Below are positions 18,666 to 28,521 of a stretch of DNA of 44,591 nt, one piece after another. This DNA is from Methanosarcinales archaeon (GTDB lineage: Archaea > Halobacteriota > Methanosarcinia > Methanosarcinales > Methanogasteraceae). The position numbers were made by a program, and so were the translations under genes. Numbering within the stretch: position 1 is the stretch's first letter; each line of letters opens with the position of its first letter. Below the pieces are notes generated by a model that was not told the origin of the DNA, ran no database searches, and saw only the letters and a program-made list of their open reading frames with translations. Where the stretch lies: positions 1 to 44,591 of the forward strand of contig RXIK01000126.1 of NCBI GenBank assembly GCA_004211975.1, written 5' to 3'.

Positions 18666-19538
18666 TCACACAAGCCCGTACCGCTTGACATTATGGTCCG
18701 CGATCTCCTGGATCTTTATAATTTCTTCTTTACCGCTTTCTGTGAACAGGTGTTTAAACCGCTTCTGCACACGAAGATATTCTTCAACCGGCTTCTGTTT
18801 GATCTTATGCACCTTCCCGAGTTCGCCGTCCACAAACTCAAAAATCGGGTGCAGCGCGGTCTGGACAGCAAGTCTCATGACCTCGACCGACATTGAACTG
18901 TCAAAGTACCAGCCGGTGCAGCATGATGCGTGAACCTGGACATAAGTCGGACCTCTGGTCTCGGTAGCTGTTTTTATCTTGCGGATCACGTCTTTTGGAT
19001 ATGCAATTGAAGTGGTTGCCACGTAAGGTGAGCCGTGCGCCGCAAGGATCGCGGGCATATCTTTCTTCGGATGTGGATTTCCGTGCGATACGTTGCCTGC
19101 TGGGCTGGTTGTGGTTGATGCATCAAATGGTGTTGCCGCGCTGCGCTGGATTCCTGTGTTCATGTATGCCTCGTTGTCATAGCACACATACGTGATATCA
19201 TGACCGCGCTCAAACGCGCCTGATATGCTGCGGATGCCGATGTCAAAGGTGGATCCGTCACCTGCTATGACCAGTACCTTTGTGGTATCGTTTCCGCGTG
19301 CCCGAAGTGCGGTTTCGATGCCTGATGCAACCGCGGCAGGATTCTCGAATAGCGAGTGGATATAGGGAACCCGCCACGCGGTTTCAGGGTATGGTGTTGT
19401 GAACACTTCGAGGCATCCTGTTGGACCACACACAATACTGTCGTTGCCAGCACCTTCAAGGATGAATTTTGCCGCAATCGCGGCTCCGCAGCCTGCGCAG
19501 CCGCGGTGTCCCGGGGCTAATAAACTTTCTGTAATCAT
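18666..19538 (-). CDS. porB: Pyruvate (2-oxoacid):ferredoxin oxidoreductase beta subunit
   Basis: [18 protein letters not shown]...[14 protein letters not shown]...[44 protein letters not shown]...SCCTGW. Confidence 0.92.
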   Translation of the reverse strand: MITESLLAPGHRGCAGCGAAIAAKFILEGAGNDSIVCGPTGCLEVFTTPYPETAWRVPYIHSLFENPAAVASGIETALRARGNDTTKVLVIAGDGSTFDIGIRSISGAFERGHDITYVCYDNEAYMNTGIQRSAATPFDASTTTSPAGNVSHGNPHPKKDMPAILAAHGSPYVATTSIAYPKDVIRKIKTATETRGPTYVQVHASCCTGWYFDSSMSVEVMRLAVQTALHPIFEFVDGELGKVHKIKQKPVEEYLRVQKRFKHLFTESGKEEIIKIQEIADHNVKRYGLV

Positions 19539-19640
19539 CGTTATTTCCTCACTTTATTCACTGGTATTTTCCGGTTTCGTATATCTGTCTATCCCTGTAT
19601 CGGTATATCTATTTACCTATGTATTCATATATTCATAGAT

Positions 19641-20264
19641 CTATGACCGCCCCACAGAGACGTTTGCCGAACGGTATATGCAGACGACGCCGGGTTCTGA
19701 AACGGTCATCTCTGCATAGATCACTGCCTCTTCACCCCTGCTATACCCACTCTCTGGCCAAAGGCTAACTGAATCAACCGTCCAGTCACCATTACCATCC
19801 GTTTGCCCGACATTGCTCTGGAGCTGTTTTCCTTCTGCATCGGTGCAAACATAAATCCTGATCGTTGCGCCAGGTTCACTGCCATACCCTTCAACGGTGA
19901 GGCTGCGGGCAGTGTCACCACCGTCCTCCGGCGATGTGATCTTGACTGTTGGAGTCGGGACCGATGTTGGCGTGGGCGCTGGCTCAGCCGTCTTTGCCTC
20001 GTTCAGCGCAACCCAGTCAACCGGTACATCAGGGTCAACCGGATTTTCATCCTGCGGATCCCAGTGCCGATCGCCATCGGTGTCCTTCTTCGCAGGATCT
20101 GTTCCGGCAAGCAACTCTTGCTCATCACTCCACCCGTCGCCATCGGTGTCAACCACCTGCGCGGCATCTGGCTGGTCCTTCTGAACACACCCGAGCGACA
20201 CAACCGACACAACCAGCACAAGTGACATGATCAACATGAGCGACACGATCCGCATAATTTGTAT
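19641..20264 (-). CDS. Secreted lipoprotein with thrombospondin type-3/calcium-binding aspartate repeats
   Basis: Signal/lipobox VVSLGC, then DTDGDGWSDEQELLAGTDPAKKDTDGDRHWDPQDENPVDPD. N-terminal start uncertain. Confidence 0.75.
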   Translation of the reverse strand: MQIMRIVSLMLIMSLVLVVSVVSLGCVQKDQPDAAQVVDTDGDGWSDEQELLAGTDPAKKDTDGDRHWDPQDENPVDPDVPVDWVALNEAKTAEPAPTPTSVPTPTVKITSPEDGGDTARSLTVEGYGSEPGATIRIYVCTDAEGKQLQSNVGQTDGNGDWTVDSVSLWPESGYSRGEEAVIYAEMTVSEPGVVCIYRSANVSVGRS

Positions 20265-20512
20265 ACTGCCTATAATATTTCTTATATTTCCCATATTCAT
20301 AATCCTTCCCGATTTTGTCGTTGCTTAGTAACTGTCTGGTTATCCATTTATTTAGGTTTCGATGTATAAGTATCTGACTTATCGCGGAGGAGGAAACATA
20401 ACCAAACAAACAATAGCAGAAAAAACCCCCGGGTCTCTGGCATCTCGCGTTGCAATGACCAACACGCATAAATAAATCACTCATTTACCTAAAATCGTTA
20501 TACGTTAGTTCC

Positions 20513-20711
20513 GAGACTTTTTATTATTTTCTGGTTATCCGGGGTTGTCTTGTGTAAGCACAACCGATAAAATTGAGCGCTATCGATCTGAAAAGTCATT
20601 TATATCGTTAATCTGTGAAATCAGTGTTCATCTGTGGCTAAAAGTTTTATTTGCCACAGTGCCACTGTTTACAGGATTGGCATCATGTTGTTCAACCGAC
20701 CAGAACAAATT
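20513..20711 (+). repeat. Direct repeat copy 1 (partner at 22576-22811)
   Basis: gagactttttattattttctggttaYccgggg...aagcacaaccgataaaattgagcgctatc...ggcatcatgttgttcaaccgaccagaacaaat, near-identical to copy 2 apart from a ~35-nt indel. Confidence 0.93.
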
Positions 20712-20800
20712 AAAAAGTCTCTTAGTTCCAGGTGTTTACCGGGAATTTTATCAGGTTATGTCAGTGTGCGCAACCGATATTTTTTTTGCCAGGGGACCTG

Positions 20801-22057
20801 TCACTCTATCCTGAATTCGTCGCCGTTTTCGGGCGCTACCGCATCAACATGATGTTCTGAAATCCATGATGCAAACTTGCCGGGGTTGTTGCCATGCATC
20901 ACAAACACAAGCTCACCGCCAAGGTCGCAGAACCCGCGCACAATATCCTTTAACTCACTATCTCCACAGTGAGCAGAGAAATCGTATTGCTCCACCTTCA
21001 TGCCCAGGCGCAGCACCCGCTTCCCGATGGTTATGTGGTGGTGCTTGAGTGCATAATATCCGTTGGTGCCCCCAACCTGATATCCGGTCAGCAGAATCTT
21101 GCTGAATCTATCATCGTGTAGCTTATTGATGTAATACAGCGCAGGTCCACCGTTTAACATCCCTGCGGTTGTAACGACGACTGAAGCTTCTTTTAACAAC
21201 TGTGACCGCTTGTTTGGTCTCACCACCGTAGCGTTGTCAAACGCTTGCTGGAGCGCGCTTGAGTCCCGCAGGTATTCCGGGTACTGGATCATCATCCTGA
21301 ACACATCAACACCCATCCCATCAACATACGGATGCAGCCCATGTTTATACAGCACCAGCAGGATTTCCTGCGTTCTTCCGATCGCAAAACATGGGATAAC
21401 CACATTGCCACCCTGCTCAATCGTTTCACGGATCGAATCAACAAATTCACGCTCCAAATCCTCTCTTGGTGTGTGTTCGGTGCCATAATACGTGCTTTCC
21501 ATGATCAGGATGTCTGCCTTTGGCTGCTGGTCAGCACGGTTCAGCAGACGCGTATCCGAGAGGTTCACATCACCCGTGTACAGAACCCGCATCCCATTTT
21601 CAGACTCCAGAAGAACCGATGTCGAGCCCGGGATGTGCCCTGCATCATACAGTTGCGCGGTGTGCTTGCCACACGCAAACTCCTCCCGGTAATCAATGGT
21701 ATGGGCATTTCGTACAAACTCATTAATATCCTGCGCATAAAACGGCGGCACATGTCTCGCACGCTCAGCGATCGAAAGCGTGTCCTTCGCCAGAAACGCA
21801 GCAAGATTCTTGGTAATCGGCGTAGAATAGACCTGTGGATGCACATCCATGATATTTGGCACCAGCCCACAATGGTCAAGATGACCGTGCGAAATAATGA
21901 TCGATTGCGGGCGGACCCCGTTAAGCGGATATGATGGTAAATGATCCTGCGACTCCCCCGGTTTTATACCGTAGTCAAGCAGGATTTCATCGTCAACCAG
22001 AACTGCGGATCTGCCAACCTCCCTGCACCCACCAAGAAACCGCAATGAACAACCCAT
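20801..22057 (-). CDS. Archaeal beta-CASP metallo-beta-lactamase ribonuclease (aCPSF2-like)
   Basis: SHGHLDHCGLVP, DAGHIPGSTSVLLE, YTGDVNLSDTRLL, MESTYYGTEH, PCFAIGRTQEILLVL, TTAGMLNGGPALYYI, VEQYDFSAHCG. Confidence 0.92.
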   Translation of the reverse strand: MGCSLRFLGGCREVGRSAVLVDDEILLDYGIKPGESQDHLPSYPLNGVRPQSIIISHGHLDHCGLVPNIMDVHPQVYSTPITKNLAAFLAKDTLSIAERARHVPPFYAQDINEFVRNAHTIDYREEFACGKHTAQLYDAGHIPGSTSVLLESENGMRVLYTGDVNLSDTRLLNRADQQPKADILIMESTYYGTEHTPREDLEREFVDSIRETIEQGGNVVIPCFAIGRTQEILLVLYKHGLHPYVDGMGVDVFRMMIQYPEYLRDSSALQQAFDNATVVRPNKRSQLLKEASVVVTTAGMLNGGPALYYINKLHDDRFSKILLTGYQVGGTNGYYALKHHHITIGKRVLRLGMKVEQYDFSAHCGDSELKDIVRGFCDLGGELVFVMHGNNPGKFASWISEHHVDAVAPENGDEFRIE

Positions 22058-22166
22058 GATACATAAGTGAGCGCTTCTGACAGATTAAACATGTGGTGCA
22101 ACACATAGGTTTAAGTTGGTATTGCTATGATTATGTATATCGGAAAATTGGCAAATCCGATCGTAT

Positions 22167-22240
22167 GCCGCTATAGCTCAGTTGGTAGTAGCGCGTGGCT
22201 GTTAACCACGAGGTCACAGGTTCGAGCCCTGTTGGCGGCG
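22167..22240 (+). tRNA. tRNA-Asn (GTT)
   Basis: GCCGCTA acceptor, anticodon arm CGTGG-CTGTTAA-CCACG, T-arm CAGG-TTCGAGC-CCTG, 3' TGGCGGCG. Confidence 0.92.
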
Positions 22241-22245
22241 TTCAT

Positions 22246-22336
22246 GGGCCCGTAGCTTAGCCAGGTCAGAGCGCTCGGCTCATAATTTCTTAAATGAGAA
22301 ACCGAGCGGTCCTGCGTTCGAATCGCAGTGGGCCCA
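22246..22336 (+). tRNA. tRNA with CAT anticodon (Met elongator or Ile2) containing a 16-nt intron at 37/38 (22285-22300)
   Basis: GGGCCCG...TGGGCCCA acceptor. Anticodon stem CTCGG-CTCATA[atttcttaaatgagaa]A-CCGAG. T-arm CTGCG-TTCGAAT-CGCAG. Confidence 0.9.
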
Positions 22337-22575
22337 TCTGCCAAAAACACAAGTTACGCTGCTTTTACCGGGTAACCCCCAGGTTCGAAAAGCAACCCAA
22401 AATCAGAAAACACGTCCTGAAAATATTCTTTTATGGGCGCGTCGTCTTGTAATCATCCTGTTTTGTAGTTAATATGCGTCTGAAGCACCACCCCTGAGTT
22501 CAACCCGCCTCACCCGGGAATCTACTGAGATCAGCGCACTGAACCCCCGGGAAACCGCCCCCCGATCTAATTTAG

Positions 22576-22811
22576 GAGACTTTTTATTATTTTCTGGTTA
22601 CCCGGGGCTGTCCTGTGTAAGCACAACCGATAAAATTGAGCGCTATCAATCTGAAAGGTCATTTATATCGTTAATCTGCGAAATCAGTGTTCATCTGTGG
22701 CTAAAAGTTTTATTTGCCACAGATTAACACTGATTTCACTGATTTCGGAAGTCACATCATGCCACGGTTTGCAGGATTGGCATCATGTTGTTCAACCGAC
22801 CAGAACAAATT
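22576..22811 (+). repeat. Direct repeat copy 2, containing an inverted repeat (22680-22748)
   Basis: Matches 20513-20711. Includes GAAATCAGTGTTCATCTGTGGC...GCCACAGATTAACACTGATTTC. Confidence 0.93.
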
Positions 22812-22888
22812 TAGACTATACTTCGCACCGCCACAAACTAAGCTTCTTTGCAAAATGTGTTAGGTGTGTTAACGCCCAAGTATCCCAA

Positions 22889-22983
22889 TCACGCGCCGAC
22901 CACGATCTTTCCGCCCCGCACTCCGGCACAGACCTCCGGGTCGTAGTATGAGTACGCCCGGCTGTCAGGTATGATCGCCTTTG
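22889..22983 (-). pseudogene. Detached copy of the C-terminal coding end of the alpha-2-macroglobulin gene
   Basis: + strand cgcgccgaccacgatctttccgccccgcactccggcacagacctccgggtcgtagtatgagtacgcccggctgtcaggtatgatcgccttt matches 24029-24120 with about 3 mismatches. Minus strand encodes KAIIPDSRAYSYYDPEVCAGVRGGKIVVGA*. Confidence 0.92.
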
Positions 22984-23578
22984 CTGCTCAAGAGCGGCCC
23001 TCACTTCACGCAAAACTTTTCTAATATCCATTCTACCCGACGCACTCACTTTATCCTTTGTATGGATCTAATGTGAGAAATTATCAAGCTCAGGATGGTG
23101 TGGGATATTGTCCCACCTACAAATCAAATTCCCTGCCACGTCATGCCAGTGAAAACTGTATTTCGAAATTTCAATTGATCCATCTGATAGTAAATGCGTA
23201 TCTGTCTACCGCACCTGATAATTTATAATATAATGGGGTATTATCACATTTATCATTGACTAACTATCTATATAGAAAAACAATTCTGTATCTGGTTCTT
23301 AATTCCATAAATATTACTCCCTAAAAGGTATTGGCAGTGCTGAAGACATGTCTCTTTCAGATACACCTCCTTCAAGCAGGCTGCCAGCCCATATTAAATA
23401 TAATAATATGAGAACATATAATATTTCTACCCCGTTCTCTTTGCAGAATTCGATTATTCCCATAGTTTTATACCTGATGACGCATTCTATCTTTGAATTC
23501 CTGTGTTTTCGATTAATTCCACCCGCTTACAGTGGAGAAATAAACAGTTACACGACTCACCTGATGCACATTATGATT

Positions 23579-23704
23579 TTAGCAGTCAGGACATATTGGA
23601 TTACCGCAAAGGGGGCAGTTTATCGTCAAAGCAACAAATTCGTTGTTACATTTAGCATGATTGTGCAAAAAACCACATGTGAAGTGGACATAACAACGAA
23701 TCAT
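23579..23704 (-). CDS. Possible 41-aa Cys/His-rich zinc-binding microprotein
   Basis: MIRCYVHFTCGFLHNHAKCNNEFVALTINCPLCGNPICPDC*; three pairs of Cys plus His. No independent support. Confidence 0.3.
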   Translation of the reverse strand: MIRCYVHFTCGFLHNHAKCNNEFVALTINCPLCGNPICPDC

Positions 23705-24025
23705 TAACCCATTCACCTTTTTCATTCTTCCACTCTGTTGTAAGGTAGTTATCATTATTAAACTCCTTCATCCATGCTTTGAATCTATCAATGAATTCTT
23801 TTCTCGATAGATCCATCAACTCAAGTTCTCCAATTCCTGCAATTCACGATCCATCTCATTTGTTTTATATTGTATGAGTTTACCAAGGGTTTTATCAACC
23901 AACCCATCACCCATACCATAATCTATCAATTTTTCCAGTGTCCCGGATATTATATATAATCTCCATCCTACTTAAGATATCCTAAAAACAGTGGGGATCG
24001 CACAAATCACCCTACATACCCGCTC

Positions 24026-27000
24026 TTACGCACCGACCACGATCTTTCCGCCCCGCACTCCGGCACAGACCTCAGGGTCGTAGTATGAGTATGCCCGGCT
24101 GTCAGGTATGATCGCCTTTACCGGGAAGAGCGCCCGCATCTCCACATTAAACGAGAGTTCTGTTCCCCGTGGTAGGTCAAGCACGTAGACAATGACTTTT
24201 CTGCCCGCAATTTCGTAGCGCATGATTGTGCCATCAGCAACCAGCCTGTTCAGACTCCCTGTGACCGGCGCAAATCCGGTTGGCACAGCAACATCCACAA
24301 TCATCATGCCCGTGGAATCGGCAGCTCCCGTGTAGCTGACCCGCGTGTGCGCGGTCACAATGTCATTTACCGCGACATCTGTTGCATCATAGGTAATATC
24401 CAGTTGCAGGTCAGATGCCGGCGCAATCTCCGGAAGTATCATGTTGAATCGCTTTACCAGCTGATAATTCACTTCTCCGGTTCCGGTGAGTGTAAGCTGC
24501 ACCTCAACCGCACCATCAGGCACCCGGACGGTCTGAAGCACATCAAAGTTCCCTGCATCAATTCCAATCTCCTTGATAGTGGCGCCATCAGCAGATACTA
24601 CTACAGTGGCGTTGATATCTCTGCCCTGCATTGTTGCCGCGGTCATCAGTGCTTTTAGTGCCATAACCGTATCCTGTGTCGATGAAAATCCACCAAGCGA
24701 GTTTCGCTGGGACGCTATCCATTTGATGGCATCGTTTGCAAGCGGATGTTTTGCATCGATCAGGGCAAGCGCTGCGTAAGCCGTGATCTCGATGTTCTTG
24801 CTCGAAGGCGGGTGCTCGTACCTGAACAGACCTGGATCAGTGCCAGATCCTGATCCCGATTCACTAACGGGTGTTTCTCCCGGTCCCCAGTAGACTCCGT
24901 TTTCATCTTCCTTCGCAATCGCCACGAGCTTCTCAAGCGCTGCGTCCGCGTTCGGGCTTCCAAGTTTTCGGAGTGCAACAGAGCCTATCGCAAGCGAGTA
25001 AGGATCAGTCTGATTATCTAAGTTATCTTCGAGGTATGTTTGCACCTGTTTGAGGACGTGGGTTTTCACGTCCCCATATTCGGCGAGTGCAATTCCAACA
25101 AAGCTTGTGAGCGCATATCTACCCTCCATTCCGCCGATCATCTCCTCATGACAGATGAAACCAACCGACTCCCATGAGCCATCTGCACTCTGGCGGGCGC
25201 AGATCCAGTCAGACGCCTCTGCAAGAACCGAGTCGTCGATGGAGGTTACGTCCCGTGCGCTTGAAAATGAGTTCAGGACAAACGCAGTGAGCCAGAGGCT
25301 GCCACTCTCGCCCCCACTCTCGCCAAATGCGGAGAACGAGCCGTCGTTGTGCCTGAATGTGAGCTGGCGCTGATAGCCAGTTGTGATAAAGAGTTCGGCT
25401 TTTGCCTGAATCTCGGGGTTGGTCTGGTCAGTTGCCTTGAGATAACGAAGGATCTCAACATCGGGTGCAAACATGATCATATTCTGTTCGCCACAACCAT
25501 ACGGCATATCAAGGAGGCTATCTATGCCGTTTATTGTCTGTGCAACTATGCTTGGCGTAAAACTAACCAGAACAACCCCGGAATCAGGCACAATTCCCTG
25601 GGGAAGCGCGGCATCAAGCGTGGTGCTGCCCGCTTCCAGATTTCCGTTCTCAACGATCTCCTGCCTCGTCCCCTCTGCCTCAACGATGATGTTCTTTTTC
25701 ACGGCATCAGCCATCTTCTCAGTCTGTGCTGTGATTTCTATGGCATGGGTGCCGATTTTTGTTGGTGTAATCGTGAAACTAACGTCTTCAACGCTGTTTG
25801 CACCAATCAACACGCTTACCACATCATCGCCAATGCTATTGAACCAGCCACTGGAAGAGAGTGTTAATCTAACATCCTGCGGCGTATCGAGGTAGTTGTA
25901 GACCTGCACCTGGACAGGGAATATTTCTCCGCGGGTAACTGCGTATGGGAGATCAGGATCAAGGAAGAACTCCTGGAATACAGTGAGGCTGTCCTCTGAT
26001 ATCCCGATGCCCGCATCTGATGACGAGACCGCATGAAGCCGCCACGTCGTGATGCTGTCCGGTGTGGTGAGATCGATGTATGTACGACCACTTTCGTCGG
26101 TGAGGAGGTCCGGCAGCCAGAGCCATGTCTCCGGGAATAACTGGCGCACGCGCTTGACCAATGCGAGTTCGCCAGTGTCTGCCGTGTTTGGTGCAGTACC
26201 GGGCACAGGTTCCCCCGTCCCGTCCACCGCCGATGCCCCGTCCAAACTTTCCTCAACCGCCACGTCCATCGCAAACACTTCCCTGTTTGCGCCCCCTTTC
26301 CACTTCCCCACAGCACCCGGAACCTGCATTTCCGACTCAGGCGTCTTCGGAATCTTAAACGACGACGATGCGAGCACTTGCATGCCTGCATCATCCAGAA
26401 TCTCGTGCGTTCCGATACGCCGGTCATAATAGCCATATTCCGGATGGATCTCGATCTGAGGTTCCATGAACCGCTTTTCCAGCTCGTTAAAAACCTGCTT
26501 GAGGTTGAGCCTGCCAGCACTCAGCGCATAGACCGATTCGTCAACGATTGCGATGCCGATCATTGACTTGTCCCCTGCATCAAAGGTAACTCGCACAGAG
26601 TCGCCGGGAGACACGGTCTCGCTGTCAAAATCCGACGTTAGATTGACGCTTGTATCAAAACAAACGTCAAACGGTAAGACGTCGGCAGAGACCTCACAGT
26701 TCGGGTTGATCATATACGCCACGATCTTTGCGGATGGACCCATCTGTGGCGTGACCCGAACCATAATCTCTGATCGCTCACCAGTGCCCGAGTACACGGT
26801 TCTACCGTTCGCGTAGACATCATAAAACACCGTGCCCGGGTTGGTCGAGCGCACGGCAAAGGTGATCATGTCGCCGACATGAGGCACACCCTCGCTCGTC
26901 TGTGCGATGTGTATAAAGCTGGCACCAGGGGAGTATGCAGCATTAAGATCCACACACTGCCACACGGTTGAGCCGCTTGCATCATGGCACGTTGCCTCGA

Positions 27001-28273
27001 TGAGGGCGCCCGTGCAATTCTCAGGGATGGTGTAACTCACAGTAGCAACCCCATTTTCAGTTGAAACAACATCATCGCGCTCGGTTTCAGTGTAACCATC
27101 CTGACGGAACGTGGTTCTCACATCAACGTCCGAATTAATCGGGTTTCCGTCAGGGTCGTCTGTCACGACCAGCACCTCAAACGGAAGTCCTGGCTTCACG
27201 ATGCTTGATTCCGGGATCAGCTGGAGAATCACGTCAGACTCCACAATTTTCAGGAGTTCTGTCATGGTCTCTGTGTGATTTCCCGTGTCTGTGACTGAAA
27301 TGTTCAGCATGAGGCTGCCCTGCCCGCCTGCACCGTACGTCCCTGCGATCCACTCGACGGCTGGTAGCTCGAACTCGGCAGAGCCGTTCTTAAGAATAGC
27401 GCTGTATGTGGCATAGGTTTCCCAGGTGCCAACATACTTTGACGCCTCGATCTTAAGAGAACCCTCAACCGGTTTTCCGAAGAAGTAGTTCGCAGAGACT
27501 GTGCCTGTGATCAGGTCAGAGACAAGGAACCAGTCTTTCCCCATATCCGGCTTGATCCCAAACTTGGGGATCACGTAGCGCTCGACCAGAATATCCAGAA
27601 CCGCCTTTGATTCGCCAGAGACCGCTTTGATCTTCCATGTTCCAAGATTTGGTTCGGTTGATAATGGCAGATCAAACGTGGCTACGCCGAAATCGTTCGT
27701 GCCAAGCGTCTCCCGAAAGACTTTGATCCCTTTTGTGTCGGCAATCTCCAGTTCCACGGAATCTGCAAGTGGTATGAGGTTATTGTTCAGGAGGAGGAGT
27801 CTGCCATGGATCATCTGTCCGGGCTTGTAGATTGGCTTGTCAGTCTCGATAAATAGGGGGTTGCTCTTCAAAACCCTGACTGTTGCAGTGTATGACTCAC
27901 CAGTACCAACAGGCTCTGCAACCAGCGAATACGTGCCTTCATCGATTAGAGGAACATCGAATCGTGCGACCGAGTGCCCGGATTCACCGGTTGATGCGCG
28001 AACGAGAGAAACTTTCGTATTGTTACTATCCAGAAGCGCGCACTCAATTTGTCGTTTGGCAGGGATGTGTTCGTCACCTGTAAACGCAGACATGCTAATC
28101 GAACTCTCACTTCCGACAAAGAGTGTCTTTGGAGCAAGTATCAAGTAATCGGCAGCCTCAGCAGGCGTATCATTGCCCCTGTCAGAGAGGGTGCCGGTCT
28201 CGATGCAGCCTGACACGACAAGCACTGCGATGCATGTCAGTGACAGTATGCCATATACTAATGCTTTTCTCAT
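24026..28273 (-). CDS. Alpha-2-macroglobulin / thioester-containing lipoprotein
   Basis: 1415 aa. Lipobox VLVVSGC; MG domains (FIETDKPIYKPGQMIHGRLLLLN); RQLFPETWLWLPDLLTDESGRTYIDLTTPDSITTWRLHAVS; thioester MPYGCGEQNMIMFAP; alpha-6/6 TED domain; C-terminal receptor-binding-like domain. Confidence 0.95.
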   Translation of the reverse strand: MRKALVYGILSLTCIAVLVVSGCIETGTLSDRGNDTPAEAADYLILAPKTLFVGSESSISMSAFTGDEHIPAKRQIECALLDSNNTKVSLVRASTGESGHSVARFDVPLIDEGTYSLVAEPVGTGESYTATVRVLKSNPLFIETDKPIYKPGQMIHGRLLLLNNNLIPLADSVELEIADTKGIKVFRETLGTNDFGVATFDLPLSTEPNLGTWKIKAVSGESKAVLDILVERYVIPKFGIKPDMGKDWFLVSDLITGTVSANYFFGKPVEGSLKIEASKYVGTWETYATYSAILKNGSAEFELPAVEWIAGTYGAGGQGSLMLNISVTDTGNHTETMTELLKIVESDVILQLIPESSIVKPGLPFEVLVVTDDPDGNPINSDVDVRTTFRQDGYTETERDDVVSTENGVATVSYTIPENCTGALIEATCHDASGSTVWQCVDLNAAYSPGASFIHIAQTSEGVPHVGDMITFAVRSTNPGTVFYDVYANGRTVYSGTGERSEIMVRVTPQMGPSAKIVAYMINPNCEVSADVLPFDVCFDTSVNLTSDFDSETVSPGDSVRVTFDAGDKSMIGIAIVDESVYALSAGRLNLKQVFNELEKRFMEPQIEIHPEYGYYDRRIGTHEILDDAGMQVLASSSFKIPKTPESEMQVPGAVGKWKGGANREVFAMDVAVEESLDGASAVDGTGEPVPGTAPNTADTGELALVKRVRQLFPETWLWLPDLLTDESGRTYIDLTTPDSITTWRLHAVSSSDAGIGISEDSLTVFQEFFLDPDLPYAVTRGEIFPVQVQVYNYLDTPQDVRLTLSSSGWFNSIGDDVVSVLIGANSVEDVSFTITPTKIGTHAIEITAQTEKMADAVKKNIIVEAEGTRQEIVENGNLEAGSTTLDAALPQGIVPDSGVVLVSFTPSIVAQTINGIDSLLDMPYGCGEQNMIMFAPDVEILRYLKATDQTNPEIQAKAELFITTGYQRQLTFRHNDGSFSAFGESGGESGSLWLTAFVLNSFSSARDVTSIDDSVLAEASDWICARQSADGSWESVGFICHEEMIGGMEGRYALTSFVGIALAEYGDVKTHVLKQVQTYLEDNLDNQTDPYSLAIGSVALRKLGSPNADAALEKLVAIAKEDENGVYWGPGETPVSESGSGSGTDPGLFRYEHPPSSKNIEITAYAALALIDAKHPLANDAIKWIASQRNSLGGFSSTQDTVMALKALMTAATMQGRDINATVVVSADGATIKEIGIDAGNFDVLQTVRVPDGAVEVQLTLTGTGEVNYQLVKRFNMILPEIAPASDLQLDITYDATDVAVNDIVTAHTRVSYTGAADSTGMMIVDVAVPTGFAPVTGSLNRLVADGTIMRYEIAGRKVIVYVLDLPRGTELSFNVEMRALFPVKAIIPDSRAYSYYDPEVCAGVRGGKIVVGA

Positions 28274-28521
28274 TGCGATTCACCTTTCAGATCGGGTACA
28301 GATGGAATTGTGGAGTAATTGGATATATGCTTTGCTTAAACTTCAAAATAAGTTGTAGTTATCCTGATTTAGTGCGAGAAAATTCGGGGACCCCCTGAAG
28401 ATTATGGCTGTTGTTTGGGCTGATGTGCGTCACAAGCAGGCGAGCGCACCCCTCCGCACCCCATTTTCTGGCTTTGCCGTTTTTGGAAAAACTATTATAT
28501 CATAAATCATTATGTGAAGAC

